A DNA stretch of 44,607 bases from an uncultured Chitinophagaceae bacterium (GCA_937981995.1 CALJNC010000010.1:1-44607), one strand, 5' to 3'; positions 32,521-42,483 are shown, counted from the first letter of the stretch. Notes: a model not told the origin generated them from the sequence alone. Program-made: numbers and translations.

Positions 32521-33930
32521 TTAAGCTTCTTCTTTACGAGGAACAATTTGTGCCATTAAATCAGCTTCACAAACTAGTTTATTGCCTACATAAGCTGAGC
32601 CGCGCATCTCGCAAATCCCTCTGCGTATTGGACCTTTTAACTCTAACTTCATAATAAGTGTATCGCCCGGCACCACCATGCGTTTAAACTTGGCGTTATC
32701 AATTTTTAAAAAATAGGTGTCAAACTTTTTTTCAGGACCGCCTTGTGAATTTAATACCATTACACCTCCACACTGTGCCATAGCCTCAAGCTGCAGCACA
32801 CCAGGAAAAATAGGATTATCAGGAAAATGGCCTGTAAACTCGGGCTCATTAAACGTAATATTTTTTACCCCTACAATATGAGTATCACTTAGCTCAATAA
32901 TTTTATCTACTAGCAAAAACGGATAACGATGTGGCAATAACTTAGCAATATATTTTACATCATAAATAGCAGGTTTAGAAGGATCATAAGCAGGAACGCC
33001 TAACATTTTATTGTTCTTGCGTACGTAGGCTTTTATTTTTTTAGCAAAATCTACATTGGTTTTATGTCCCGGACGATATGCAAAAATATTCATCTTAAGA
33101 GGATAACCAGCCAATGAAATATCACCTAATACATCCAATAGTTTATGACGTGCAGGCTCATTAGGAAAGTGAAGTTTGATATTATTTAAAATACCTGTAT
33201 CCTCTACTTTAATATCCTTTTTATTAAACAATTTAGACAATCGTTCTACCTCTCCATCTTCTAACGGACGATCAATTACGACAATTGCATTATCTAAATC
33301 TCCTCCTTTAATAAGTCCAGTAGCTTGCAATGCTTCTAGCTCGTGCAAAAAACAAAACGTTCTACAAGGAGCAATTTCTTTTTTAAAATCCTTAATATTT
33401 TTTAAAGTTGCATTCTGAGTACCTAATACATTACTATTAAAATCAATCATTGTAGTAATGCGCAAATCAGCCGAAGGTGTAGCAACAATTTCTACATCTT
33501 TTTCATCGTCGGTAATTTCAATATTTTCTTCTATCGAAATATAAATGCGCTTAGCGTCTAATTCTTCAAGACCTACCTTTTCTATTGCCTCAATAAACTG
33601 GAATGCGCTACCATCTAAAATAGGAACTTCATTTCCATCCAATTCTACAATCGCATTATCAATACCTAAACCATAAAAGCTAGCTAACAAATGCTCAATG
33701 GTAGAAGCACGGGCACCATTGTGCTCAATGGTTGTACCACGGGATGTATCGGTTACATAACTTACATCGGCTTTAACCTCAGGCTTTCCCTCAATATCTA
33801 CTCTTCTAAATTTAATCCCAGCTCCTGCGGGTGCAGGTTTCAAGGTCATGTTTACCTGCTCGCCTGTATGAAGTCCTACGCCGCTAATTGCAACCTCTCC
33901 CTTCAGTGTATGCTGATTCTCTTGATACAT
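32521..33930 (-). CDS. lpxC/fabZ: Bifunctional LpxC-FabZ (deacetylase / hydroxyacyl-ACP dehydratase)
   Basis: A 469-residue fusion typical of Bacteroidota. The N-terminal LpxC (about 1-300) removes the N-acetyl group from UDP-3-O-acyl-GlcNAc, the committed step of lipid A synthesis. Zinc ligands are visible in STIEHLLAS (H80) and in ARHKLLDVLGD, and the catalytic region has GVGLHTGEQV. The C-terminal FabZ (about 325-465) dehydrates 3-hydroxyacyl-ACP in fatty-acid synthesis: LLPHRYPFLLVDKI and GHFPDNPIFPGVLQLEAMAQ with the catalytic His and Glu. Fusion lets the shared hydroxyacyl precursor be balanced. It lies 22 nt after lpxD. Confidence 0.97.
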   Translation of the reverse strand: MYQENQHTLKGEVAISGVGLHTGEQVNMTLKPAPAGAGIKFRRVDIEGKPEVKADVSYVTDTSRGTTIEHNGARASTIEHLLASFYGLGIDNAIVELDGNEVPILDGSAFQFIEAIEKVGLEELDAKRIYISIEENIEITDDEKDVEIVATPSADLRITTMIDFNSNVLGTQNATLKNIKDFKKEIAPCRTFCFLHELEALQATGLIKGGDLDNAIVVIDRPLEDGEVERLSKLFNKKDIKVEDTGILNNIKLHFPNEPARHKLLDVLGDISLAGYPLKMNIFAYRPGHKTNVDFAKKIKAYVRKNNKMLGVPAYDPSKPAIYDVKYIAKLLPHRYPFLLVDKIIELSDTHIVGVKNITFNEPEFTGHFPDNPIFPGVLQLEAMAQCGGVMVLNSQGGPEKKFDTYFLKIDNAKFKRMVVPGDTLIMKLELKGPIRRGICEMRGSAYVGNKLVCEADLMAQIVPRKEEA

Positions 33931-33952
33931 TCTTTGCTTTTCAGTCGTGAAT

Positions 33953-34996
33953 TTAAGATGGTTTCTTTAATTCATCCAATTTCTTTTCTAAAGCTTCTAT
34001 TTTTTTTGCCATTTCAGGCAATTTTCTAAAAATTACTTGACTTTTCAAGGTATTTCTGTACTCATCAGCAGGTGTGCCGCTAATACTTTTATTTTCTTGC
34101 AAAACTGTTTTTCCTACACCACTTTGCGCTTGAATTTTTACGCCCGCAGCCGTACTAATATGACCAACAATTCCGGCTTGACCACCTATCATATTGTTTT
34201 TACCAATTTTTGTTGTTCCGCTAATACCTGCTTGTGCTGCAATCACAGTATTTTCTCCAATAATTGCGTTGTGACCCACTTGGATAAGATTGTCTAATTT
34301 TGCTCCGGCTTTAATCACCGTACTTCCCATAGTGGCCCTATCAATAGCACAATTTGCCCCAATCTCTACTTTATCTTCCAATATCACAATTCCCAATTGA
34401 GGGATTTTTTCAAATGAGCCATCTGCTTGGGGTGCATGACCAAAACCATCGGAACCAATTACCGATCCAGAGTGGATAATACAATCATTCCCTATTTGAC
34501 AGCGAGAATAAACATTTACATTAGAGTACAAAATGGAATTTGATTTAACTCTTGCATGTTGTCCTACATAGGTATTAGGATAAATTTGCGAGCCACCATC
34601 AATACGAGCATGCTCATCAATTACTACAAAATCTCCTATATACACATCTTCGCCTATACGAGCTGTTTCGGCAATGGAGGCTTTTTCACTTATACCAGAC
34701 TTTACCACTTTCGTCATAGCCTCATACGTTTTTAGCAAGCTTGCAAAAGCGGAGTAAGGATCAGCCACTCGAATCAGTGTTGCATTTACCTTTTCTTTCA
34801 GTTCTAAATCTTCTGCCACCACTACAATTGCCGCCTTGGTAGTGTACAAATAATGCTCGTATTTCAAGTTAGATAAAAAGCACAATGCCCCGGCATGCGC
34901 TTCTTCAATCTTTGAAAAATCATTGATAACGGCATTTTCATCTCCTTCAACTTTGCCTTGAATGACTGCGGCTACTTGTTTGGCACTAAACTTCAT
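33953..34996 (-). CDS. lpxD: UDP-3-O-(3-hydroxyacyl)glucosamine N-acyltransferase
   Basis: Third step of lipid A synthesis: adds a 3-hydroxyacyl chain to the glucosamine nitrogen of the LpxC product. The 347-residue protein has the N-terminal uridine-binding domain (about 1-100; LCFLSNLKYEHYL), many hexapeptide turns of a left-handed beta helix, the catalytic histidine segment LIQVGHNAIIGENT, and a C-terminal helix (EMAKKIEALEKKLDEL). ATG start, 11 nt after the HD-domain gene. Confidence 0.95.
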   Translation of the reverse strand: MKFSAKQVAAVIQGKVEGDENAVINDFSKIEEAHAGALCFLSNLKYEHYLYTTKAAIVVVAEDLELKEKVNATLIRVADPYSAFASLLKTYEAMTKVVKSGISEKASIAETARIGEDVYIGDFVVIDEHARIDGGSQIYPNTYVGQHARVKSNSILYSNVNVYSRCQIGNDCIIHSGSVIGSDGFGHAPQADGSFEKIPQLGIVILEDKVEIGANCAIDRATMGSTVIKAGAKLDNLIQVGHNAIIGENTVIAAQAGISGTTKIGKNNMIGGQAGIVGHISTAAGVKIQAQSGVGKTVLQENKSISGTPADEYRNTLKSQVIFRKLPEMAKKIEALEKKLDELKKPS

Positions 34997-35007
34997 TTTT
35001 TATTTTT

Positions 35008-36213
35008 CTATTGGGCAAAACAAATGTAATATTTTTTTACCTGCTCTGTTATACTTGAATTAATAAGCGGATGTTCTACCTCTGATATATCAATAAGCTT
35101 GCCACTTTTCTGTTGCACTTTGATGCTTTCGGTGTTTTGCGAGTATAGCATATTGCTAGTTTCATCTTGCTTAAAATAATAAGGCATCTCCTCATCGCTT
35201 AAGCCAAATTTTGATTGTACCTCAGCTCGCATAGCATCAATGTCTAGATCATCCTTTGGGTTATAATATTTTACCTTAAATAACTTCCTGTCTAATAATC
35301 GCAGCGAAAGTTCTTTTAATATTTTATCCTCGCTACGCGACCATACTTTTATTGAAGCTGCTATATCATTATCATCTAATAATATAAAAGAGTCTATAAA
35401 GTTATCAGGGATTTGGTCCTCTGTAATTTCATTTTCTAAAAATGTTTTTAAGGCTGGAGTTGAAAAGAGCTCACTACCTCCTCTTGTAAGCTCTTTTGCA
35501 CGGCGCAAAATATTTACCAACAACAACTCACTACTCAAAACCGTTTTGTGCAAGTACACTTGCCAATACATTAACCTACGTGCAATCAAAAACTTCTCTA
35601 CGGAGTGTATTCCTTTTTCTTCAACTACCAACTCATTATTATGAACGCCAAACATTTTAATTATCCGATCATAACCAATCACACCTTCGCTCACTCCTGT
35701 AAAAAAACTATCCCGAGCTAAATAATCTAAGCGATCTACATCCAACTGACTAGAGATTAATTGATGCAAAAACTTTTTATGATAAGTCCCTTTAAATATT
35801 TCCAAAGCCAAACTTAACTTTCCATCAAACTCTCCATTTAAATACTCTATTAGTTTTTCTGAGATAATCTCATGATGAATATTTACCAAGGTATTTTCTA
35901 GCGCATGCGAAAACGGACCATGACCAATATCGTGCAACAAAATAGCCAATTTAGCTGCCTGCTCTTCTTCGGGGGTAATTTCAACCTCTTTTAAGCGCAA
36001 CTCGTCAATTGCGGTACACATTAAATGATAGGCGCCCAACGCATGATGCAAGCGAGTATGCACCGCACCTGGATAAACAAGATACGCCAAGGCCATTTGT
36101 TTGATGCGACGCAAACGCTGAAAAGCGGGATGCGATAATACACCATAAATTAAATCATCATTGATGGTAATAAAACCATGGACTGGGTCGTTTATAATTT
36201 TACGTATGGGCAT
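35008..36213 (-). CDS. HD domain phosphohydrolase (dNTPase/SAMHD1-like)
   Basis: A 401-residue HD-superfamily protein. IINDPVHGFITI at the start, a metal-binding histidine in HTRLHHALG (56-57), the HD pair H94/D95 in LLHDIGHGPFSH, and a later aspartate in SSQLDVDRLDYLARDS are as in dGTPase/SAMHD1-type hydrolases. The substrate is not shown; nucleotide hydrolysis is likely. It is the first gene of the lpxD, lpxC-fabZ, ABC unit, divergent from porX across a 98-nt gap. The ATG at 36213 begins the conserved N-terminus. Confidence 0.9.
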   Translation of the reverse strand: MPIRKIINDPVHGFITINDDLIYGVLSHPAFQRLRRIKQMALAYLVYPGAVHTRLHHALGAYHLMCTAIDELRLKEVEITPEEEQAAKLAILLHDIGHGPFSHALENTLVNIHHEIISEKLIEYLNGEFDGKLSLALEIFKGTYHKKFLHQLISSQLDVDRLDYLARDSFFTGVSEGVIGYDRIIKMFGVHNNELVVEEKGIHSVEKFLIARRLMYWQVYLHKTVLSSELLLVNILRRAKELTRGGSELFSTPALKTFLENEITEDQIPDNFIDSFILLDDNDIAASIKVWSRSEDKILKELSLRLLDRKLFKVKYYNPKDDLDIDAMRAEVQSKFGLSDEEMPYYFKQDETSNMLYSQNTESIKVQQKSGKLIDISEVEHPLINSSITEQVKKYYICFAQ

Positions 36214-36311
36214 GGGTACAATTGGCTAAAGCCGAAAATCTTGTTAAAACACAATGTTAATCATTAATCGCAGTTAAATAAAGGAACAGACTATTAAATT
36301 TACAATCAACT

Positions 36312-37865
36312 ATGGCAGTAAAAATTCTTTGGGTAGACGACGAGATTGAAGTATTAAAAGCGCAGATAATTTTCCTGGAAGGAAAAGGGTATGAGGTAGA
36401 AAAAGTAACCAATGGATACGACGCCTTGGAGCATATTAAAGAGCACCCAACTGATGTAGTTTTATTAGATGAAAGCATGCCAGGCATGACGGGTTTAGAA
36501 ACTCTATCTGCAATAAGAGAAATAAATCAAAACCTTCCGGTGGTGATGATTACCAAAAATGAGGAAGAGAATATTATGGAAGAAGCCATAGGTTCTCAGA
36601 TTGCAGATTATTTAATCAAGCCTGTAAATCCCAATCAAGTTTTGCTTTCGCTTAAAAAAATCATAGATAAAAAAGATTTGGTAAGTGAGCAAACTACACG
36701 TGGCTATATGACCGATTTGCGCAATCTTATGATGACTATGCAATCCAACCCAAACTATGACGAGTGGGTTGAGTTGTACAAAAAATTTGTGTATTGGGAA
36801 CTTGAAATACAAAACAGTGGCAATACTGAAATGATGGAGGTGTACCAAAGTCAAAAAGATGAAGCCAATAATGAATGGTGCAAATTCATAGAAAAAAATT
36901 ACAGAGATTGGATTACCAATGGTGAAGACGCTCCTATTTTTTCGCATCAGATGTTTGAAAAATATTTGCAGCCTCACTTGGAAGATGACAAACCTGTTTT
37001 CTTTTTATTGATTGATAATTTACGCTATGATCAATGGAAAATTATCGAACCTGCCTTCTCTGAAAGTTTTAGATTAAAAGAAGAAAAAATGCTTTCTTCT
37101 ATATTACCTACCACTACACAGTATAGCCGCAATAGTATTTTTTCAGGATTGCTACCCAAGGATATCAAAAGAGAATTTCCTAATGAATGGAAAGACGATG
37201 CCGAGCGTGGAGGCAAAAATATGTTTGAACATAAGTTCCTAAGCTATCAACTAAGCCAAATGGGTTATGGTGATATGAAGCATAGCTACACCAAAGTAAC
37301 CAATCACGAGAAAGGCGAAGAACTTGTAAATAATATTCATAATTTATTACAAAACAAACTCAACGTAATCGTTTACAACTTTGTAGATATGCTAAGCCAT
37401 GCGCGCACGGAGCTTGAAGTATTAAAAGAACTAGCAAATGATGAAGTGAGCTACCGTTCGCTTACCAAAAGTTGGTTTGAGCATTCTCCGCTTCACCAGG
37501 CAATTAAAAAAATTGCTGATAAAGACATTACGGTTATCGTAACAACAGACCATGGAACCATACGCGTAAAAAATGCGCACAAAGTAAAAGGCGATCGAGA
37601 TGCAACAACCAATATCAGATATAAACACGGCAAAAATTTAGATTACGATCAAAAAGAAGTTTGCTATTTAGGCTCGCCTGAGAGCATTGGATTACCAAAA
37701 CCTAACTTAAACTCGTCGTACATCTTTGCTAAGTATGATGGCTACCTCTGCTATCCTAATAATTATAATCATTACGTAAAATATTTTAAAAACACCTTCC
37801 AGCATGGTGGGGTAAGCTTAGAGGAAATGTTGATTCCTTTTGTTGTAATGGAGAGTAAGTTATAA
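36312..37865 (+). CDS. porX: PorX-type response regulator with PglZ domain
   Basis: A 517-residue two-domain protein. The N-terminal receiver (1-125) has the acidic pair D9/D10, phosphoacceptor D53 in VVLLDESMPGM and the lysine in DYLIKP. A helical linker and a C-terminal PglZ domain (about 210-510) of the alkaline phosphatase fold follow: D235 in LLIDNLRYD, a Thr run at 267-269 (PTTTQYSR), VTTDHG, KHGKN and FQHGG, a full set of likely Zn ligands. In Porphyromonas and Flavobacterium PorX controls type IX secretion and cleaves cyclic or linear oligonucleotides. ATG start, 9 nt after a near-consensus TAAATTTA. Confidence 0.93.
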   Translation: MAVKILWVDDEIEVLKAQIIFLEGKGYEVEKVTNGYDALEHIKEHPTDVVLLDESMPGMTGLETLSAIREINQNLPVVMITKNEEENIMEEAIGSQIADYLIKPVNPNQVLLSLKKIIDKKDLVSEQTTRGYMTDLRNLMMTMQSNPNYDEWVELYKKFVYWELEIQNSGNTEMMEVYQSQKDEANNEWCKFIEKNYRDWITNGEDAPIFSHQMFEKYLQPHLEDDKPVFFLLIDNLRYDQWKIIEPAFSESFRLKEEKMLSSILPTTTQYSRNSIFSGLLPKDIKREFPNEWKDDAERGGKNMFEHKFLSYQLSQMGYGDMKHSYTKVTNHEKGEELVNNIHNLLQNKLNVIVYNFVDMLSHARTELEVLKELANDEVSYRSLTKSWFEHSPLHQAIKKIADKDITVIVTTDHGTIRVKNAHKVKGDRDATTNIRYKHGKNLDYDQKEVCYLGSPESIGLPKPNLNSSYIFAKYDGYLCYPNNYNHYVKYFKNTFQHGGVSLEEMLIPFVVMESKL

Positions 37866-37866
37866 A

Positions 37867-38283
37867 ATGCTTCGGTTTACTTTAATTTTTATTTTAACAA
37901 GCTTCATATTTGGTTGCCAAAATGCTCCAAGAGACGAAATACAATTTCTAAAATCTCAGGATATTACTCAAGGTAAAGGACTTGAAAATGACTACCTTTT
38001 AATTGAGGCAGATAGCAACAAAGTAATTATGGATTCAATTACATCAATAATTAATTTTCAATTTAAACCTGAAACTAAAACAAACGACTTACACATTTCA
38101 TTAAAAAGTGGATTTCATACTTTCACTTACAACTTAAGAAAAAATGGCCAACTTAGCACCGGGCATATTGATCCTGGACAATATTTAATAGAAATTAAAA
38201 ATAATAAAAATGTTGTTCTGTTAAACGCAAGAATCGCCTTAGGCTCAGGGCATATCAGAAAAATTGCTGTCAAAATAAAATAA
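37867..38283 (+). CDS. Small lipoprotein of unknown function
   Basis: A 138-residue protein with a lipoprotein signal (lipobox IFGC, Cys at residue 17), then a predicted all-beta domain ending GHIRKIAVKIK, with a CNA-B/Ig-like feel (SGFHTFTYNLRKNGQLS, HIDPGQYLIEIKNN). It starts 1 nt after the porX stop and must be cotranscribed with it. I do not recognise a family. Confidence 0.75.
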   Translation: MLRFTLIFILTSFIFGCQNAPRDEIQFLKSQDITQGKGLENDYLLIEADSNKVIMDSITSIINFQFKPETKTNDLHISLKSGFHTFTYNLRKNGQLSTGHIDPGQYLIEIKNNKNVVLLNARIALGSGHIRKIAVKIK

Positions 38284-38318
38284 TTTTTGTTCAACCAATA
38301 ATACAATTTACTAAACGC

Positions 38319-38326
38319 TACATTTG
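38319..38326 (+). promoter_or_regulatory. -7 box (TACATTTG) for the TonB-dependent receptor, leaderless spacing
   Basis: Perfect TAnnTTTG ending 5 nt before the ATG at 38332. Confidence 0.6.
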
Positions 38327-38331
38327 CGTTT

Positions 38332-40719
38332 ATGTTTAAACACCTACTTGCAATAATATTTATCTTATTCAGTACACTTACAATTTCGGCTCAATCAGTT
38401 GGTACTTTAACCGGTACTGTAAAAAGTAAAAAAACTGGCGAAACTGTAATTGGCGCTAGTGTAAGAATAGAAGGCACAAACTTAGTAGGTAAATCAAACG
38501 TAAAGGGTGTGTATACCATTACAGGTGTTCCACCTAAAACGTATAATATTAGTTGTACATCTATAGGTTTTAAAAGCGAAACTCGATTTGGAGTCATTGT
38601 ACGTTCAGAAGGTAATATTGCATTAGACTTTGACTTAGATGAAAAAAATAAAAGCCTAGGCAAGGTTGTTATTCGCGCAAATCCTTTCCAAAAAACAGAA
38701 GCAACACCGCTATCGATACAAAAACTAAGTAAAGAAGAAATTACCTCCTACCCTGGTGGAAATAATGATGTAGCCAAAGTAGTACAAACCTTACCGGGCG
38801 TATCTGGTTCAGTAGGAGGATTTAGAAACGATATAATAATACGTGGCGGTGCACCCAATGAAAATGTTTATTATTTAGACGGCATTGAAATTCCGAATAT
38901 CAATCACTTTTCTACACAAGGAAGTGCCGGCGGCCCTGTTGGCTTATTAAACGTTTCTTTTTTTAAAGGAGTAACTTTAACTGCTAGTGCTTTTGGGGCT
39001 CAATATGATAATGCACTAAGCGGTGTACTACAATTTGATCAACGCAAGGGAAACACTAAAAAATTCCAAGGAAACTTCAGATTAAGTTCAAGCGAAGCCG
39101 CTCTTACGGCAGAAGGTCCTTTATTTAGAAGCAAGGCAGACAAAGACTCAAACAAAGCAGCTAAAACAACTTTTATCGCTTCTGCTCGTCGTTCTTATTT
39201 ACAGCTATTATTCAAAGCGATTGGCCTTCCTTTCCTACCAGATTATTATGATTATCAGTTTAAGGTAAATCATAAATTAGATGACTACAATGATATTTAT
39301 ATTACCGGTGTAGGAGCAATTGATGATTTTTCTATTAATGAATTAGAAGAATATGATCCAGAACAAAAATCATTACAGGAGCGTGTGCCTGTGATTAATC
39401 AATATTCTAATACAACGGGAATAGGTTGGAAAAGAAGATTAAAAGATAACTCAGGTTTTATGACTATGACTTTGAGCAATAATTTACTCCTTAATAAATT
39501 CAATCAGTACTCCGACAATATAAATCAAACCGGACTTTACTTTAAAAATGATGCTCGCGAACGCGAAAGTCGCCTTCGGTGGAGCCTTAAAAAATATTAT
39601 AAAGATTGGTCTGTGCAATATGGAGCTTTAGCGCTTAACGCTAATTATAAAAACACAACAAGTGATGTAGTAAACAATCGCGAATTTTCTTCCGCACTTA
39701 ATTTTTTCCGTTACGGATTATTTGCACAGGCATCCCGTAGATTTTTAAAAGATCGTTTAGGACTTTCAGTAGGTTTGCGCGCCGATGGAAATACCTTTAC
39801 TGACAACGGAAATGAAATATATAAGACATTGAGCCCTCGTGCTTCTGCATCTTATAAATTAACTGAGAATGGCAAGTGGACTGCAACAGCTTCCGTTGGA
39901 CGTTACTTTAAAATATTGCCTTATACTGTTTTAGGTTTCCAAAATAATCAAGGTGATTTTATTAATAAAAATACTGACTACATCCGCAGTGATCATTTAG
40001 TTGCGGGATTAGAATATTTAGTGAGTAAAAAAGCACGTTTCTCAGTAGAAGGATTCTGGAAACAATACGCTAATTACCCTGTTTCTATTTTAGATCAGAT
40101 TTCACTAGCTAACAAAGGAGGCGGTTTTGAAGTATTAGGAAATGAACCAGTTACAAGTGACGGTAAAGGCCGCGCTTATGGCTTGGAGCTTTTATTCCAG
40201 CAAAAATTTACGGGCAGATTGTATGCAATAGCAGCATTAACTCTTTATAAAAGTGAATTCACAGCAGCCAATAGTGATGTGTATCTACCTGCTGTTTGGG
40301 ATAATGGTGTGCTAGTATCACTGGTAGGTGGGTATAAGTTTGGTCAAAAAAGAAATTGGGAAATCAGTAGTCGTCTTCGCTACTTAGGCGAGACACCCTA
40401 TGCTCCTTTAGATTTAGATGCTACCTTGGCTAACTACCCTGCCAACATTAGAGATTACTCTCAATTAGGAAGTGTTCGTTTAAATCCATTTAGTCAATTA
40501 GACTTGCGTTTGGATAAAAAATGGAGCTTCAAGAAATGGAGTTTGGATTTATTCTTAGACATTCAAAATATTTTGGCTACGGCCAATCCTAGTGAACCTT
40601 CTTATGGATTGGATAGAGATGCGCAAGGAAATATCATTCTTCCACGCAGCCTGACACAAGTAAATACAGCACCTGATGGAAGTCCATTACCATCTCTTGG
40701 TGTGGTTATTAATTTTTAA
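38332..40719 (+). CDS. TonB-dependent receptor
   Basis: A 795-residue outer-membrane receptor. Signal peptide (ISAQ cleavage at about 20), CarboxypepD_reg-like domain (TLTGTVKSKKTGETVIGASV, about 25-110), plug domain (about 120-230: VVQTLPGVSGSVGGFRNDII, IRGGAPNENVYYLDGIEIP), then a 22-strand-type barrel ending in the aromatic SLGVVINF C-terminal strand. The plug is well conserved, unlike the barrel protein at 9682. The substrate is unknown; no SusD or siderophore genes are adjacent. The ATG at 38332 is 5 nt after the -7 box. Confidence 0.92.
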   Translation: MFKHLLAIIFILFSTLTISAQSVGTLTGTVKSKKTGETVIGASVRIEGTNLVGKSNVKGVYTITGVPPKTYNISCTSIGFKSETRFGVIVRSEGNIALDFDLDEKNKSLGKVVIRANPFQKTEATPLSIQKLSKEEITSYPGGNNDVAKVVQTLPGVSGSVGGFRNDIIIRGGAPNENVYYLDGIEIPNINHFSTQGSAGGPVGLLNVSFFKGVTLTASAFGAQYDNALSGVLQFDQRKGNTKKFQGNFRLSSSEAALTAEGPLFRSKADKDSNKAAKTTFIASARRSYLQLLFKAIGLPFLPDYYDYQFKVNHKLDDYNDIYITGVGAIDDFSINELEEYDPEQKSLQERVPVINQYSNTTGIGWKRRLKDNSGFMTMTLSNNLLLNKFNQYSDNINQTGLYFKNDARERESRLRWSLKKYYKDWSVQYGALALNANYKNTTSDVVNNREFSSALNFFRYGLFAQASRRFLKDRLGLSVGLRADGNTFTDNGNEIYKTLSPRASASYKLTENGKWTATASVGRYFKILPYTVLGFQNNQGDFINKNTDYIRSDHLVAGLEYLVSKKARFSVEGFWKQYANYPVSILDQISLANKGGGFEVLGNEPVTSDGKGRAYGLELLFQQKFTGRLYAIAALTLYKSEFTAANSDVYLPAVWDNGVLVSLVGGYKFGQKRNWEISSRLRYLGETPYAPLDLDATLANYPANIRDYSQLGSVRLNPFSQLDLRLDKKWSFKKWSLDLFLDIQNILATANPSEPSYGLDRDAQGNIILPRSLTQVNTAPDGSPLPSLGVVINF

Positions 40720-40747
40720 TTGTAAAAGCTTTTCGTAATTTGCAATC

Positions 40748-41506
40748 GTGAACTTCTCAATAATTGGATCAGGTAATATTGCAACCTTCATAGGCACTCG
40801 CTGCCTGGAGGCAGGCCGTGTAATTGATGAAGTAATATCTACCAATGAAGAAACAGGAAAAGCATTAGCAAAAAAACTAAAGGCCAGCTTTACATCTGAT
40901 TATAAAAAAAGCGAAGCCTCTACTTTTTTATTAGCGGTACCCGATGATGCAATTCGAGATTTATCTAAAACTGATTTTTTTAAAGAGAAAAAAGTCATTC
41001 ATACTTCTGGAAGCATAGGCCTAAAAGAAATTGAAAACATTAGCGAACACATTGCTTGCATTTGGCCAATTTATTCTATTCAAAAAGAAAAGCTACCCAC
41101 TCGAAAAGACATTCCATTTGTTTTGCAATCAAGCAACTTGCCTAGCCGTAAAAAAGCTGTGAGTTTTTTAAAATGCCTTACCAATAATGTAACAGAAGCA
41201 AGCGACGAACAAAAAAGGGTCTTACACTTATCGGCCGTGCTAGTGAACAATTTTACGAATCACCTTTTTGCGCAAAGCGAAAAGCTATTAAAATCAAACG
41301 ATTTAAATTTTGAACTAATGTTACCTATTATTCAAAACACAATAGAAAAGCTAGCGACAGCATCGCCCAGTCAATTACAAACTGGCCCTGCCATACGAGG
41401 CGATGAAAGCACCTTAGCCAAACACATGGAATTATTACAACATACGCCCGCATTAAAAGAAATTTACAGGCAATTGAGCAGTACAATCGCTGATTTGGAG
41501 GATTAA
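40748..41506 (+). CDS. DUF2520 / Rossmann-like oxidoreductase
   Basis: A 252-residue protein with an N-terminal NAD(P)-binding Rossmann fold (FSIIGSGNIATFIG, GxGxxA) and TFLLAVPDDAIRDL, like ProC/F420-dependent reductases. The C-terminal DUF2520 helical domain follows (HLSAVLVNNFTNHLFAQSE, TGPAIRGDESTLAKHMELL). Substrate unknown. GTG start at 40748, 5 nt after TAATTTG, a one-base-short -7 box. It lies 28 nt after the receptor gene. Confidence 0.87.
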   Translation: MNFSIIGSGNIATFIGTRCLEAGRVIDEVISTNEETGKALAKKLKASFTSDYKKSEASTFLLAVPDDAIRDLSKTDFFKEKKVIHTSGSIGLKEIENISEHIACIWPIYSIQKEKLPTRKDIPFVLQSSNLPSRKKAVSFLKCLTNNVTEASDEQKRVLHLSAVLVNNFTNHLFAQSEKLLKSNDLNFELMLPIIQNTIEKLATASPSQLQTGPAIRGDESTLAKHMELLQHTPALKEIYRQLSSTIADLED

Positions 41507-41528
41507 GTTAAAAATTCCATTGAGCTGC

Positions 41529-41567
41529 TAATTATCAAATCCACAAATCACCAATTTATCAAATTAC
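41529..41567. repeat. ATCAAATC-type short-period repeat (copy B)
   Basis: Non-coding AT-rich run with AATTATCAAATCC and AATTTATCAAATT units around CACAAATCACC. It shares the 11-mer ATTATCAAATC with the tail of the MFS gene (26377-26387, opposite strand). Confidence 0.45.
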
Positions 41568-41571
41568 AGCT

Positions 41572-41579
41572 TAACTTCG
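41572..41579 (+). promoter_or_regulatory. -7 box variant (TAACTTCG) for sucD
   Basis: One mismatch (TTCG) to TAnnTTTG, ending 7 nt before the sucD ATG. Confidence 0.4.
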
Positions 41580-41586
41580 CGCACCT

Positions 41587-42456
41587 ATGGCAGTTTTAGT
41601 AACAAAAGATAGTAAAATTATAGTGCAAGGATTTACAGGTACCGAGGGTACGTTCCATGCAGGACAAATGATAGAATACGGAACCAATGTAGTTGGTGGT
41701 GTAACACCAGGTAAAGGTGGACAAACTCATTTAGACAAACCAGTTTTTAATACGGTAGATCAAGCCGTAAAAGAAACAGGAGCAAATGTGACAATCATTT
41801 TTGTACCTCCGGCTTTTGCCGCCGATGCAATTATGGAAGCAGCTGATGCGGGTATTGAAACTATTATTTGTATTACAGAAGGCATTCCTGTAAAAGATAT
41901 GGTTATTGCTAAGGACTTTGTTGATAGTAAAGGGGTACGCTTAGTAGGGCCAAACTGCCCAGGAGTTATAACGAGCGATGTAGCTAAAGTAGGTATTATG
42001 CCAGGCTTTATTTTTAAGAAAGGAAACATTGGTATCGTTTCAAAATCTGGAACACTTACTTATGAAGCGGCTGACCAAGTGGTAAAAGCTGGTTTAGGAA
42101 TCACAACAGCCATAGGAATTGGCGGCGATCCAATTATTGGAACAACAACAAAAGAAGCGGTTGAATTATTTATGAATGATGATGAAACAGCTGGTATTGT
42201 AATGATAGGAGAAATTGGCGGAAGCATGGAAGCTGACGCAGCGCGTTGGTTAAAAGATAATATGCGCAAACCGGTAGTTGGCTTTATTGCTGGCGAAACA
42301 GCTCCTCCTGGACGTCGTATGGGTCATGCTGGTGCAATTATTGGTGGTGCGGAAGATACAGCCGAAGCTAAGAAGAAAATCATGGGTGACTGTGGTATCC
42401 ACGTGGTAGATAGCCCAGCTGATATTGGTAAAAAAATGGCTGAGGTACTTAATTAG
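41587..42456 (+). CDS. sucD: Succinate-CoA ligase (ADP-forming) subunit alpha
   Basis: TCA-cycle substrate-level phosphorylation, succinyl-CoA + ADP + Pi to succinate + CoA + ATP. The 289-residue alpha subunit shows the CoA-binding Rossmann domain ([27 protein letters not shown]), [20 protein letters not shown], and the phosphohistidine H247 in [12 protein letters not shown]. The beta subunit gene sucC is not adjacent, as in many Bacteroidota. ATG start; followed by a clear terminator. Confidence 0.96.
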   Translation: MAVLVTKDSKIIVQGFTGTEGTFHAGQMIEYGTNVVGGVTPGKGGQTHLDKPVFNTVDQAVKETGANVTIIFVPPAFAADAIMEAADAGIETIICITEGIPVKDMVIAKDFVDSKGVRLVGPNCPGVITSDVAKVGIMPGFIFKKGNIGIVSKSGTLTYEAADQVVKAGLGITTAIGIGGDPIIGTTTKEAVELFMNDDETAGIVMIGEIGGSMEADAARWLKDNMRKPVVGFIAGETAPPGRRMGHAGAIIGGAEDTAEAKKKIMGDCGIHVVDSPADIGKKMAEVLN

Positions 42457-42483
42457 AATTAAGACCTACCTAAAAAACTCTTG

